Below are positions 46,350 to 59,499 of a stretch of DNA of 64,000 nt, piece by piece (within the stretch, counting starts at the first letter, position 1; every line of letters starts with the position of its first letter). This DNA is from Peltaster fructicola. Its lineage: Eukaryota > Ascomycota > Dothideomycetes. The DNA lies in the NCBI GenBank assembly GCA_001592805.2, contig CP051142.1, positions 3,459,332 through 3,523,331 of the forward strand. Reading direction: 5' to 3'. A program made the position numbers and the translations under genes. A model generated the notes under the pieces. It did not search any database. It was not told the origin of the DNA and was given only the letters and a program-made list of their open reading frames with translations.

Positions 46350-47343
46350 ATGTCGTACTACTACAGCACACCAGCATGGCCATCAGGCTCAGCATGTCCT
46401 GGATGCAACACGCAACTGAACTTACCAGGCAGTAACTTCAGCGATCCTTACACACGAGCGCACATGGCTATCGCCTGCCTGTCGTTCGTAGCCACCTTCG
46501 CACTGCTGATTTGGTGCTTCATCAAGAGAGGCGCTGCTCTTGGAGCGACCTTGACAACTCTTGTGTAAGTAGAGAAGTGCAGGAGTGATTGCGCTGACAG
46601 TGTAGGCTATTCGCACTCAGCATCATCATCATTGCCATTCCCGAGAGGCACGTCAAAATCATGTGGTCCTGGTTTGTCATCTATGTGTTCCAAGAGGCCT
46701 TCGATTATCTGGCATTGGGTGCGACATTGCTGGCCATCGGTCACCTCGTACGTGCGAAGACTGCCGTCATTGGAGCACTTCTGGCCGCTATTGGTATCGC
46801 CAGCATCGGTGTGTTGATCAGAATAACCGTCTATGAGGTCAATGAATTGTACCTGAACGGTAGCATTGGCGCGCAGCAAGCGAACCTGACAGATCGCCTC
46901 TATCAGGTGCAATCGATACTGGACATGGTGTTCTGGGCGGTCCAGATCGTGGCCACACTCTATGTGATGGTGCTATGCGTTCGCGAGAGGGTAAGTGGTC
47001 CTGGTCCTGGTGTACGTTGCTGACCTTGTAGGCTATGTTCGCCTTTGGAGCTTGTGCTGCACTGATTGTGGAAATGGTGTTCTTCATCGCTGAGGATGCG
47101 CTGTACTACATCGAGATGTCCGACTTCTTTGTTGAGCTGAGCCGTGCATCATTGAGGTTCTTACAGGTTGCGCCAGATATCGAGGATGTCATGCAAGTTG
47201 CAGCGTTGGTGCTGTTACTGTTGGCTGCACAGAGAGCAGTGACTTGGCGGAAGGATGTTGAGGAAGGGTATGGCCAACCGCAGTATGTTCAGAGTCAGTA
47301 TGCGACTGCGCAGCATGATCAGGGAGCTGCTCAAGTATATTGA
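46350..47343 (+). CDS. CPGC-motif ~7-TM protein, copy 2 (unrecognised family)
   Basis: Three exons, 46350-46564, 46606-46990 and 47032-47343, with two 41-bp introns in the same phases (2, then 0) as copy 1. About 303 aa. The N terminus MSYYYSTPAWPSGSACPGC, then NTQLNLPGSNF, aligns with copy 1. About seven hydrophobic segments follow. A soluble C-terminal tail is rich in Gln, Tyr and Ala (YGQPQYVQSQYATAQ), absent from copy 1. The acidic loop EDALYYIEMSDFF between the last helices is also specific to this copy. The copies are 12 kb apart in the same orientation, with no recognisable similarity between their flanking deserts, which points to an old duplication. Function unknown. Confidence 0.75.
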
Positions 47344-49294
47344 GTGGTGTAGGAGGATGATCTGGATGTCTTTGTCCTGCAATTTTAGCGTCAATACTTG
47401 AGCGTACTGGAGCGATCGAAGTCTTGTCATCGTTGAGAGTGTCATGTGTGAGTGTATTGTCAGTTTGTCTGGCGAGTGTGTGACCCGCTTCTCTGTGATG
47501 TTCGTCGTTGTCCTGCTCTTGAGCTGTGATGCTATTCCGTCTCTTGCGCGGGCCTGTCGACTCAGCCTTCGATCGTCTCGCTAGTCTGTGGCATAGAAGA
47601 TCTAGGTCTGTCTTCTCGCGTCTGTTCTTCGCTGGTGCTGGGTACCGTTCTTGCAGAGCTCGTCGTGGTACTGTCCCCTAGCTGCAGTAAGCTCAGTTTA
47701 GGTGCATGATAGCCGCGATGGCATCGAGTCTATGGTCAGGTGTGGTTGTCGTCGCTGCTGTACATCCTAGTCGAGCTTGATGCACCGCAGGCGGAATTGG
47801 CTTCTTCTCTCGAGCATAGGCGTCCTCCGGCGTGGACTTAGTGTTTGATAGCATCCCGGCGAAGCCACGACGAGATTGAATAGACTGAGGAGAGCGGTGG
47901 AGATCCTGTGGTGAAGCACGACATCGTTGAAATGTCTTTGTGCTTGCTGTCGCAATTTGCGAATAGGCATGCGAGCCTCTATGTCTCAGCTTCTAGGGCA
48001 GTATATAGCTCAGTAGACTTCAAGACAAGATGCCATAGACAGCCTGCTGTGCGCTCGGCATGTCTGACGTGTGCTGTGTAAGGTTACAGAGCTTTGGGTG
48101 TGATGTGGATGTATTATGGCTGCTTCACACGAGGAGGTGATGACTAATCCCGGCGCTTGCTAATCTAGCGTACAGCTTCGCCATGTGTTCTCCCAAGAAC
48201 ATCATCTCGACTCCATCGATACATCATCGAATCCATCACTGCTGATACTCTAGCATGCTCCTCAGAGCTCACAGATGTCGGTTGTCGAGTTTGAACGCTT
48301 CGACGTACTCAAGAAAATGCTACAATACGGTTTGTCCTCGAAGTGCAAGCTGACTAGGAACGAATCTAGATACGTCGACAGCTTTCCAGATCGATGAACC
48401 AATCGTGCAGCCTCGTTGTAGGAAAGCAATGGTCCCGAGGAGTGGTCTAGGTTGACACATGCCTCGAGGTGACTGTCGTTCCCTTGGAAGCGACCTCGTA
48501 TCGACGGACGTCCTCACCTTCAGAACAGGCAGTCTCTCGAACGTTGTGGTCCTGAAAGCAGCTTCAGTGCATCCTACTCCTCCTCAAGAACGATACTAAC
48601 ACTGACTTTCACCGCTATGAGCAGCCGATTCCTCTTAGCCATCCCTGGTGACCACCCCGAGTACGTTCAGAACACAGCTGGCTGATCAGCCAGTGACACT
48701 GTCTGCAATGCTTCTCAGGCAGTGCTAACGTTCTCAGGACCTCCGGATCCACCTCATTGACCGCAGCAGTATCACGCCAACGTCAGCCAAATGGCCTCTT
48801 CTCGCCGGTCGCAACAGCATCTTACCACTATCGTCGTCCTTGGGACCACCGTCAGTGATCAGGAACATCGCAGTACTGCCACCGTTCCCACCTGCTCAGC
48901 TGAACGCCAGGGCTGGATACTATCAGCGATTCGTCTGGCCCAAAAGTAGCTTTTCTGATAACGCCGGTCGACCATCATCAGCAAAAAGACTACCCACTGT
49001 CACAGCACCTTTGCCGAGAGCAGTGCTCATCCATATCATCAGCAGCAGCAGGAAAGTACTAGCCCACTTCAAGTCACCATCTCCGAGAGCTCTGCTCAAC
49101 CATGGTATAAGCCGCACATCACCTCCCACGTCGTCCTCGCAGCAACATCGTTGTCCACGGCAGATTCGCACAGTCAAGCGGACCACATCGAAGAGAGGGA
49201 ACTCATTGTTGCGGACAGGAGTGAAGATAATACTCAGCAAGAGCAGAATACAGTTGCTGTGAAGGAGACCAAGGAAGGACGGCTCAGAGAGCAA

Positions 49295-49549
49295 TTACAC
49301 TCCAGCATCGGCACTTCCATCAAACCAAGCAGTGCCATCGAAATCACGTCATCACCAGCGTCTGATCGTGGTCCGCGTGTCATTGGTGTCGAGATCTCAT
49401 CGTTGACAGGACTTCACCGTCGTGGGCGTCGCACCGAGTTCAGCACCTCATCTTTGTCAGCATCACATCGGCGTCAGCAGCCGATCGTCGTCAACGTCTC
49501 AACGTTAACACCACCTTGTCGTCGTCAGCGCCGTGCTGTCGTGTCAGTG
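49295..49549 (+). repeat. 51-bp tandem repeat, five diverged units (17 codons each)
   Basis: Five consecutive 51-bp units at 49295, 49346, 49397, 49448 and 49499. In the + frame opened at 49151 they read as 17-residue units of pattern S-S/T-L-x-x-x-H/C-R-R-x-x-x-x-V-V-x-V; for example SSLSASHRRQQPIVVNV is followed by STLTPPCRRQRRAVVSV. DNA starts are alike (TCATCGTTGACA, TCATCTTTGTCA, TCAACGTTAACA). The frame 49151-49678 is stop-free for 175 codons, but I see no other sign of a gene. Confidence 0.6.
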
Positions 49550-52500
49550 TACAACACAAAGCAGTGTAGATCCTCGTCGCTGCCTGTCAGAGCAATCACA
49601 GAACTAATCGACAGTGGTACCGTAGCACAAAGTCTCCTACAGCAGCACATCGACAGTCCTACGTTACGTGGTGGCTGACATACCTGAAGATCGAACATCG
49701 ATTGTTCGTGTTATGAGCATCTCTATCAGCATCACCGGGCTACCGCTATCAACAGCGAGAGACCATCATGGAGTCGTCCATCACGACACATCGGTATCGA
49801 ACGAAGCGACATACCACAATCGAACAGAGTGCAGCACAACAATGACCAGCCACCTCATCACTATTTCAACATCGTCTTCGTTCGCAGGATCGATCATGCA
49901 GAATTCGCACTATTGTCGTCGGTAACTTCTGGTCGATGAGCAAGGGTAACAACAACAGCACACCACTGCAAGACTACAGTTGCAGCAACGCTGTACGCAA
50001 CCACCTGCGTAACACCAATGCTACAGAGCACCCTCAGCAGCGAATCCTCGTAAAATCGACAGCAAATCATGCTCTTGCCCAGCACAGAAGCGTCCTGCGT
50101 TCAAGAACACAACAGGTGTAATCTGTTTTAGGACGCCTTCACCCACAACATCATCGAGGAGTGAGGGCATCGCATCAATCTCGATAAGAGCATGGACGTG
50201 CAGCAGGATAACAGAGTGGTCGAGGACGATAGGATGTGCACATCATCGTTCAGTAAAGAGCAGCATATCACACCATTGTTGGCGGCTTCGTGACAGCTAT
50301 CCATAATCTCTGCATAGCACAACCTCATCAGGGGCGACTCAACATCAAAAGCAGACTGTCGCAAGAAGCGAATCGTCGTCAGCATCAAGAAAATTGGCCT
50401 AGCCTAGAGCGACAAGAGATGGTTAGACAGCATCGAGCAGAGAGTCGGCCATCAACCGACAAAGGCCGATAAGATAGCATCGCGACTCCGTTGCTTGGGA
50501 TGGCTACGTATTGATTCATCTTGAACAGTAGGGCACCGTAAATGGGTGTACAGACATCCTCTGGTCACTAAAATATGGGCACTACAACTACAGCAACGTA
50601 TTGGAAGGGTCTCCAGCACTCGAGTAGCTCTATGACGAGCCGTGAGACTCGATCCTCCTCACAGAGTGCATACGGATCATCGGGTAGCACCAGAATGAGC
50701 TTCTGCAACATTTCCGTCAGCCATGCAGTCTCTCCAGACACCAATCGAGACAGAGTGAAGGGAGTATGCGGTATGTCCTTGACCGCCGAGCTTCTGACAA
50801 GACGAGCGAATGCTCACAGAGCTGATCCTCATGTAGCTCGATGAGTGTACACAAGCGACCTAAATCAACTGCAGAACGACCAAGAGCCTTGCCTCCGCAC
50901 ATTGAGTACGCGTCTTGACCATGATCCAGCAGTGACAGCAGCGCTTTCCAGGTTACCGAATTGCTCCAGACTACAGACACGACCGAGCATCCTTCCGCAC
51001 CACCTACGGGGTGTACAGTTTCACGAAGGACGAACCAACTCGCTATTGCGCACTTCTCCTTCCGCAACGGCCTATCTCCGCTGTCAATGAAAGTCCACAA
51101 GACGATCAAGGCTAGTTACCATGCTCAAGCCACCTGACGCTGCTTCCTCGTCCACTATGCGATCTTGCCACCACTCGCTCTTTTCCCACGATGCTGCACA
51201 GCCGATACCTTGCGGCCTCTCGCTCTCACCGTAGCCATCAGACCAGGGTGTTCTCAGGACGATCAAGCGTCGGCATGTCGACAGCGAAAAGATGTCCCAC
51301 ACTACAAGCGAAGACCCTAGGGACGATGCTAGGAATGCAGAAGATGACGGGCATGGTCTGGAAAGCATGCGAGTGGCGAGATGAGAAGACACTCGTCGGC
51401 AAGAGTAAGAGCCAGGAGGGACATACATGTTGACACAAGCAAGAGCAGGGTGTCAAGCACAGAAGACGAACACAACTCTTGTGAAGAGGAGGGATGCCAG
51501 GTGGACTGCTTATGATCACAGACGACGACAGCAAGCCCGAGTGACATCGAGCGAGCTATATGGAGTGTAGGTCCGTACAGTATTGTGTTTGGGGGTGCTA
51601 CACGAGCCGCATAACAACAAGGAAGGATTGACACAACGCAGGCCAACCAGGACAGTCACGGCACTTGCGGATCATGCCAGCGTCGTTCAATGATCTATAC
51701 CAAGATTAAGAACGTCAGCACGACGAGGCATAGTCGACGTTCTTCGACCGCCGCATACGAGCATCCATGCGAAGCGACACTCTTGAGCTTCCAGCTTGAG
51801 CATTGTGTGATGCAGACGGGTGGAGAAATACTGAACATCAAAGCGCACCACCATTCAGCTGGTCACTCACTACCTTCGTCCGCTAAGCGCATCGTTAAAC
51901 ACAATATGTGAGTGCTTAACCTTTCACAGTACTTGATCCAGCTTGCATAGCACATCGAAGCACGTGGACCACAGGCAGAGGCTTTGTAGTGCTCTGGAGT
52001 GGTTCACAACGCCGAGAGCAGCATCTGCAGTGTCCTGATCACCAAACTTGTCCATCGCTAACCTGCAACATGGCCAACTACGCATTCGTCCTACATTGGC
52101 ACGAGTAGCTTCAGGAGCAGCGAATACTCTCGATAGCTCTGCAAAGCTCTTCAGCGAGGATGCTACAGCTGCGACCAAGCACGTATGTCCGAGGAGCGCG
52201 CGACCACGACCTCTGCCTTCTGTTGCGTGGCCATCTTGGTCACTCCCGATCGCAAGAGTAGACACAACTCGGCAAGGGGCAGGACAACGGACTAAAGCAA
52301 GAGAAGTGAGGGAATGGGCGTTTCGAGGGTTATCGTCGCCGTCTCTTCAGGTCTTTGTAAGAGCTCAACACTGCTACAACACTTGTACAGCCTTGCGACT
52401 GTCTCGACCATCGGTGTTGCAGGCCAGCTCCACGAAACCTGCAGATATGACCGCAACGAGAACTCGAAGCTTACGAGGCAGTCTATCGACGATGCAGCAA

Positions 52501-54717
52501 TGAGTGCTTCAACCTGTTAAACCTCGAACGCTTCTCGAAACGTCAAGTGTGGCAGCAAACTCATGTGGATGCTCTGTGTACATCGTGAGGGCACATCGCG
52601 AGTCACCATATCCTTTTTCTGTGCTCAGAGCAGCATGAGCCACACAATTCTTGATACTCAAGGCGGCATGAACTGCACAAGCGGTGTGAAAGGGACGATC
52701 TCTACTACCTAGGACGTGGTCAAGCTATACAGCACCAGATGCAAGACGTTGACAAGTTCCTGAAGCACGTTCGCCAATCAAGCAACCAGCGAGCATCAGC
52801 AGAGAATCGACGGTCAGTATCAGACAAGCTCAGCGATCTGCAATGGGGAGCAACAGTCGCTGGACAGGAGAGTGTAGTACAGCTCGCCAGTGCTTGCGAA
52901 GACCATCGAATGCAACGGCCACGCCTCAGCTATCCTAATATCCAGCATCAGCTCGTGCAGGAGCTCGACGAGCTACCGACCGTTGACTGATGTTGTCAGC
53001 TTGACAGACGAAGAGAAGACGATCATCGTTCACGACATCATGACTACATCTACCTCGACAGCTGCTACAAGACTGTCAGCTTGCTTAAGACCTACCAGCA
53101 CATATCACTACGGACCGCGAAGCAATGACAGTATCTCGTCCCTCGTGCTTCTTGACATCATTGGGTACAGCGCAACGTGTGTACTGAGGGTCTTAGCAAG
53201 AGCTACCACCAGATTTGCTCCTTCAGCCATGGTCGTACTGATCAGTATAGTGTCGTACGGCAATGTCTCGACATCAACTCATACTTGTCTCACGCTAGAC
53301 CTGGCCAGCACTGATGGGCAACGATACCACGAACCGAGTGAGAGCCTCGTCGACTGTCGCTCCTCGCTCACAAGCCCGATCAGCGCATTTCTATGGCGGT
53401 GCTTGCTACCATGGTGGTCGCCTTGAGCTCGACCGTGCGCACTGCAGGCCACTGACAAGGATCGCCATTTGTTGGTACGAGAGCTTGTTGAGCGATCTGT
53501 CTTGCCATATTAGCATGTACGCATCAGATCGTGTTGACCACTCGCCTCTCTCACATCGTCTGGACCACCGTCAGCCATCTAATGCTGCAGAGAAGCTCAA
53601 CATATGCTGCTAGGCTCTCCGTGAGGCACTTGATCATGGAGGCTAGGGCGCCGATTGACGTGGGCTTCATCTGATAGCCTACCAGCCTATGAGCGCTCCA
53701 CTGTTGTTGACAGCGCTTCGAGGTCTTGATGCGCAGAACTTCTATTATGCAGCCACCGCTCAAGCATCAAACCTCAACCTCCAGTATCCAAGTGCCATAA
53801 AGCTATTTCCAGTTGCTTCGCCTGCCATGGAGAGCATCTTGTCAGCAGATTGCCATCAGGACTTGCGTATCATGGAGCATCGTTCGCGGTGTTGCCAGCT
53901 CGACAGATCGCCACTAAGCTAAGCCTGATACGAGGCTTCTCTCGCGGCGCCTCTTCCACGATCTGTTCATCTGATGTTCCGACAGCAGACTGGACGTGGA
54001 TGTACTGCTCAAGACGCATGCTACACGTTGCAGAGCGAGCTGATCTATACTGTGTGAGGCTTATCACCTCGCACCACTTCAGTTGCCAGTTCGCTCAAAG
54101 CACGTCGAGACTCTCACCTGGTCGTTGATGCATCACTGGCTTGCATTAGAGACCATTTCATTGCTGCGCATCGCTCGACTTTCGTTGTTCAAAGTGCTGC
54201 AATGGAGCTGTTGACATCATGCAGGCTCGACTCTCGAAAGCGAACGAATATGACGAATGCTGGAATAGCCAAGGCGTTGGTGTCGACCTCGATACGTATG
54301 GAGCTTGCGCCGAGGGGACGAGGTCTTGTCAGGATGTGCGTCCTCAGATCTGGATTGTCGTTGTTGCCGACGCTGTGGTTATGACTGCTAGCTTGAGGTT
54401 GTCGCTGTCGCTACTGAAGCAGGAAGCTCCTGCGGATCTCTCCTACTTACGACGTTGTATTGTTGACCTCACTTCTGGTCATCGTCACATCAACCAAGAT
54501 CGCTGGCCGTTGAAGTGCACGCAAAAACGTACTCAGATGCTGTACAAGCTCAAGCCCACCTTGCTGTTGCTTCGCCTGCTGTATGAGAAGCGCAGGGCTA
54601 TCCTTGATTACGCTTCACTTCTGCTGCACGAGCACTGGATCTTGTCAGGAATGCTTCACCCCTGCTGTCTTCAGAGGTATCACATGCAAATCTGTTCACT
54701 TGACACACGCTTGCCGG

Positions 54718-54723
54718 TATAAG
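54718..54723 (+). promoter_or_regulatory. TATA box of acidic-protein gene
   Basis: GGTATAAGAG sits 50 bp upstream of the ATG at 54768. Confidence 0.5.
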
Positions 54724-54767
54724 AGTCGCCTTCATTCGCCCTGCAAGTTGTCACTACAACAACCGCC

Positions 54768-56210
54768 ATGGCATCCACAGCAAAGCCACTGCTCAAGGAT
54801 CTCTTCGCCAAGCACGATGTGGATGATCAGCTCCTTGTGCAGCATCTCTGCTATGCCTCTGAGCGTCTCGAAATGCAATTACTGTCCAAGCGTCCAAAGA
54901 GCAACCGACTCTCGCAGCTGAAGCAGGCTGACGAGCATAGGCGGATGATTGCCAATCTTGTAGACATCGAGTTCAAGACTGGCGAGCAGAAGGTGTTGTT
55001 CGTCAGAGATGTTGCTGAGATCGCACAGCAGCTTGGTGATGTTGCTAGGGATGAGGACAACGGAGAAGAAACGAGCAACGATGAGGTAGTTGAAGATGAT
55101 GAAACAGAAGAAGAGAACTCCGATCAGGAAGTCGAGAACGAAGAAGGCAAAGAACGGAACTATGATAAGGAACATGAGGAAGAGAACGACGATGAGGAAG
55201 TCGAAGAAGAGAACGACTACGATGGGGTCTCTGAAGATGAAGACGACGACGAGGGCGACGACGAGGCCGAGCAAGATCCCATCGGCTCCACCGCTGGGCA
55301 ATCGAAGGACCGAAGTACTCAGGATGTCGACGAGACTATCGGATGTGTGAAGGCTCGAACTGCGGGTACTGCCCAGCCTCAGCCACAGAAGGATGCTGCA
55401 GATACTCATGCTGCTGGTGTGAAGCGTCCAAAGGCATCGCTGCGCAAGCAGCAATCGGACGAGCTTGCCAAGAGGGCGGGCATCACTGGCGACCCAGGGG
55501 ACACTCAGTCGGCGAACAAGACTGCCGATCGACCTCCTACTGGATCGAAACGTGCATCATCGCCATCAGCTGATGAGCAGCCGCCAAAGAAGCCTCGCAT
55601 TCAACTAAGACTAACCCTGGGAGATCGAACTCACCCTGTGGACTTATGGGGTGCAACGGCCAAAGGACGATTCAAGCCGTACCCTTTTCACGCACCTCAT
55701 CTGCTCAGTGCGTTCGCAGATATGCAACTTGAGGTCCAGATAGCTATCGGCGCAGATCAGCCGCCTCGGATCTTCTCTACCCTGGCAGGCGGCGCAATCA
55801 TCGAAGTCCACAACGAGAGCGCCCTGCGCAGGTGTTACGATTGGCATCGCGAGAAGCCACAGAAGTGCAGAGCTCCGATCGAGCTCTTTGCCTGGCCATA
55901 CCACTTCACTGCTCATGAAGAGAAACGATATGCAATGGATTGCATTCTCATGTGGTACTACCTCGACCAAAGTCGCAGGCCATTCTATCGTGAGACTCGT
56001 ACCTTTCACGTCGCAACAAGGAATCAATGGCGTGAGGATGATAAGCTATACCTGTCCAGCCGCAGAGAAGCTCTGGGTATTGTTGAGGAAGACACTCGAG
56101 AAAGAGCAGGTGGAGGACTTCCGGTGCGCTCAGTAATCGTCAAGCATAGATCCGGTCGTAGGTATCGAGGCTACCAGAGCCTGGAGAGTCTGTTCATGCA
56201 GTTCAAGTAG
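54768..56210 (+). CDS. acidic-tract protein, unknown function
   Basis: Single-exon gene of 480 aa; family not recognised. Residues 1-85 are helical (KPLLKDLFAKHDVDDQLL...). Residues ~88-175 are an almost uninterrupted Glu/Asp/Asn tract, then comes a Lys/Arg/Ser/Pro-rich stretch (~190-280) with nuclear-localisation-like patches (KRPKASLRK, PPKKPRIQL). The C-terminal ~200 residues look globular with strands (IQLRLTLGD..., MQLEVQIAIG), an aromatic core WPYHFTAHEEKRYAMD, and a basic end (VKHRSGRRYRGYQSL). An acidic tract followed by a basic linker is common in histone- or chromatin-binding nuclear proteins, so a nuclear role is a reasonable but unproven inference. It is the gene closest to the telomere that I can support (7.7 kb away). 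Confidence 0.65.
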   Translation: MASTAKPLLKDLFAKHDVDDQLLVQHLCYASERLEMQLLSKRPKSNRLSQLKQADEHRRMIANLVDIEFKTGEQKVLFVRDVAEIAQQLGDVARDEDNGEETSNDEVVEDDETEEENSDQEVENEEGKERNYDKEHEEENDDEEVEEENDYDGVSEDEDDDEGDDEAEQDPIGSTAGQSKDRSTQDVDETIGCVKARTAGTAQPQPQKDAADTHAAGVKRPKASLRKQQSDELAKRAGITGDPGDTQSANKTADRPPTGSKRASSPSADEQPPKKPRIQLRLTLGDRTHPVDLWGATAKGRFKPYPFHAPHLLSAFADMQLEVQIAIGADQPPRIFSTLAGGAIIEVHNESALRRCYDWHREKPQKCRAPIELFAWPYHFTAHEEKRYAMDCILMWYYLDQSRRPFYRETRTFHVATRNQWREDDKLYLSSRREALGIVEEDTRERAGGGLPVRSVIVKHRSGRRYRGYQSLESLFMQFK

Positions 56211-59183
56211 ACCTCGATGCTGCAGGGGCACTGGACCGAGTGCATTCTGCGCTCGCGACGGTGATGATGCGGGTTGTGACGCAGCCAGTCTCGAAAGTTA
56301 TGATAGCTGAAATTTCATATCCCAACCTTTCTTCCTCCATCACACTTCCTCCATCGACGACTTATCATTTGACGTTTGAAGCGACTGCATATGGTCAGCG
56401 TAGGCCTTTTCACGGTTGCTTACCCTGTCAGCGACTCGGCCATCTTGCGCTTGAGGTCGTCATTCAACATGCGACAACGAGATTCGACTGTGAAGCGAAG
56501 AAGAAGCGCCAGCACTCTCGAGAGCGCGTGTACGATGGATTGAAGCTGCAGTCTCGATGGAAGCTGCTCGATACTGATGATGTTGCCGTCCAATCGTCCT
56601 CACCGTGACGTTTGAGACGCACGACTGGCCATGAAATCTCACACTTGCATCGTCAACTACGACTGCCACCAAAGCCTACCGTGACTGCCGACCATTCACA
56701 AATGCCACTGAGCATGCTAGCTCGATGAGCGACACTCACGAGCTGATGGAATCGCACTCTACCCATCGCCACGGTCGTCGGCCCTCGACCGCACAATCCG
56801 CAAACCTCGAGCTTCACGAAGCTGTCCTTCCCAGCCATAACGCTGCGAGCGTCTTCCTTTCCACCTATGCGACCATTCAGACATCCAGCAGCCTCCATAG
56901 AAGCTCGACGGTGATGGCGTATACATTGCAGTCGTCCTCGCATGGAGTTTCGATCAACACAACGCTCACAGTCGTTAGGATATCTTCAGCGCGACAAGGC
57001 CTCCATGCACCCTCTTCTCTTATGCTGACGAGTGTCTAGGATACGAAGCCGATACGCAGCCGCTCGGTGTTGCTGTTTCATGTCACAGCCTCGCGCCGTC
57101 GCCCTCCTTGCGACATCCTCCACGCTGTCCTCCTCGATCGAACCGAAGTTCGCATGCCCTACGACTGAACACAATAGCCACAAGACCTTCTAGCACCGAC
57201 CATGCCTATATATGAGCACCTGGTTGTTCAGCGTTGATATACGGCTGTTCACCATCAGTCACCGACACCTGCTATCTCGTACAATGAAAGATAAGCATGC
57301 AGGACGGATGGATAGCTGTATGACGTCGAATATCTACGCCACTACAATCTGTCTAGACCTGGACGACTCATCGGGCGAAAGAACCTCACGAATGCTAGGT
57401 TCGGCCTGTTGCCGCGCCTGTCAACTCGAGTGCAAACTCCACATCACCACCAAGAAGCAATCGACAACGATCTGCGAAACCGCCTCCCTCCATAAGAATC
57501 CTGTCCCACGATCCAGTCCTTCCACCACTCCAAGCAGCCATTCACCAGGCATCCTCAAGAGCTGTGTATACCGAAGAGCCTGGAACCTTCGTGCGCTGGG
57601 AACATTTAAGAGCTAGGAACTGTCGAGAGCTACAAAGCGTCTTGCGCTGTTGTACATCCCCTCAGTGGACCACAGACACAGTGTTGACAATCGACGAACA
57701 TGGATGAAGCGGATACTTCTGCCTTCCCTGCTCTAGTATCTTCAGTCGACTATTGCAGCTTCACGTTAGGAGTGCACGAGGCCTAGACGAGCCATGGACA
57801 TAATCGGTTTGGGCGGATTGAGTAGAGACGCAGCGCTACGGGTCGAGCACTCGAGCAAAGTATATACTGCTCCAATGTCCGCTCGGTATCGAAGTCTATC
57901 ACACGATGGACGCCGCTGGAGCTCCAGGGACCCTTGTTGCAGCTGCGATTGTTATGGTATCCCTTGCGAGTGAGCTATTCGACAGAGGATCACTGTGCAG
58001 CTGGTCAAGTTTTCGATATTCGCTACTGATCGATCGTTAATGTTGCTCGATTGTGGAGACTGCGCAGTCATGATCGAAGCCCTACGACATCACCATTCAT
58101 GCGGAAGCTTCGGACAACGCAGGGGACTAATAATATATGCAGCCGTTACTGCTGTGTTGCTGGAGGTGTTCAGATCGAGGATGCTTCGGCTCGACTGCTG
58201 CTCACAATTCATACACCCTCTGAAGCATGATCAACAGCTGAGCAGCTTGGCGCAGCTGTGGAAGAGCTGAGGACGATGCGTGCGTCTCCTACGTACAACC
58301 TTGCTGCAGATTGTGGTCGACTGGACTCAACGAGTTCTACACCTGATATCCCGTAACCACCCTTGTGTGCTCGACACCGTCAGGGTCTTACGAGCAGCAT
58401 CTGATGCATCTGAGACCTACGAGAGCTACCATGGCTTCGGAGGGTACACCAGCGCAGCAGCCAGACGTGAAAAGTAACCTTCATGGAGAGATTCTCGAGC
58501 GTCTCGATGGGTCATCCTGCACCTCCATCCGACCAGCCAGATCTCTACTACGATCATTCCTGTCGGGACGCACTTATCGCATCGTCATATCGTCCAGAAA
58601 TCGTCGAAGCAACACCACCTCATTTGCAGTCACCGCATGGACGTTTCTTCCGTACATGTCAGAGTGTCAAGGCACGCTGTCCTGCTGCACGGCCACAGAC
58701 TGACTGCCAATGGGACATGCTCTGCTGCGGATCGAGCGTGGAACCACCTGCATCATTGCATGGTCGCCGTAGCCATTAAGCAATGCTGCGAGCATCGAGT
58801 CTCGCCGTCTTCATTCATCGCCACAGCCTCATCATCACTGAGCTATGTTCTTCGATGAGCTGATCGTGGAGACATGCTATCCATAGCCACCTTCATCGAG
58901 CAGTCTTTGGCGAGGCATGCCCTTCCTGCGACCGATCTTCACACACACCTTCCCGACGCACAGCAGACGGCCAGTCTTCAACGACACATGCTTCTCTGTC
59001 AGCCGATCGACATGCATGCTGTCCTGATGCAAAGTAATAGACTCGTTTGTCAATGGGATGCTATACGAGGACCTTCGCTCACTGTCCAATGTTTTTGCAC
59101 TGTCGCAGCGTCATGATCTGTCAGACATTCAAGAAGTCTAGAGTGTTGCGATTGATGTGTCAGTCGGCGGCCAAATATGTTGG

Positions 59184-59395
59184 ATGACATCCCGAAGTGT
59201 CGTCCGTCGTCACTATCAGCGACTGAACATGTAGAACAGCGTCCCAAAGGCATCGTCGATCGTCACTCTCAGCCTACTCCCGTTTGCCAGTACCTCAGCA
59301 TAGGTGGTTAATCATCGTTGTCGTCTATAGAGATCCTCGTTACTGCTACGATAGCATCCCGAAGGTCACATCTCCCTTGGTGTCCCGCGCTGCAG
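59184..59395. repeat. ~56-bp degenerate tandem periodicity
   Basis: Related segments (for example CATCCCGAAGTGTCGTC, CGTCCCAAAGGCATCGTC and CATCCCGAAGGTCAC) start at about 59184, 59240 and 59352, with a more diverged unit near 59296, giving a 56-bp step. Confidence 0.45.
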
Positions 59396-59499
59396 TATCT
59401 TGTCGATGTTGGAGACGCAAAGAGGACAGCAACAAGGTAGCCGTAGGACATCGACTCCTCCAGCCTTCAACATCAGGACTACAGTGTCGCCATCAAGTC

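Larger units (their letters stand above)
47344..54767. other. subtelomeric gene desert, third segment
   Basis: 7.4 kb without a supported gene. Locally rich in CGTC/CAGC/GACGA-type triplets. It contains the 51-bp tandem repeat near 49.3-49.55 kb and a weaker ~70-bp duplication near 49.01-49.10 kb (GAGAGC-GTGCTCA/CTGCTCA with CCAT). No transposon structure recognised. Confidence 0.45.

Noticed and set aside
45395-46395. Overlapping 185- and 186-codon frames on opposite strands
   Set aside because: Neither shows an ATG context, splice sites or protein-like pattern; they sit in CAG/GTC-rich DNA where stops are sparse.
48840-49262. 140-codon plus-strand frame before the 51-bp repeats
   Set aside because: Its apparent internal similarity comes from a ~70-bp DNA duplication; there is no domain and it conflicts with the frame carrying the 17-residue units.
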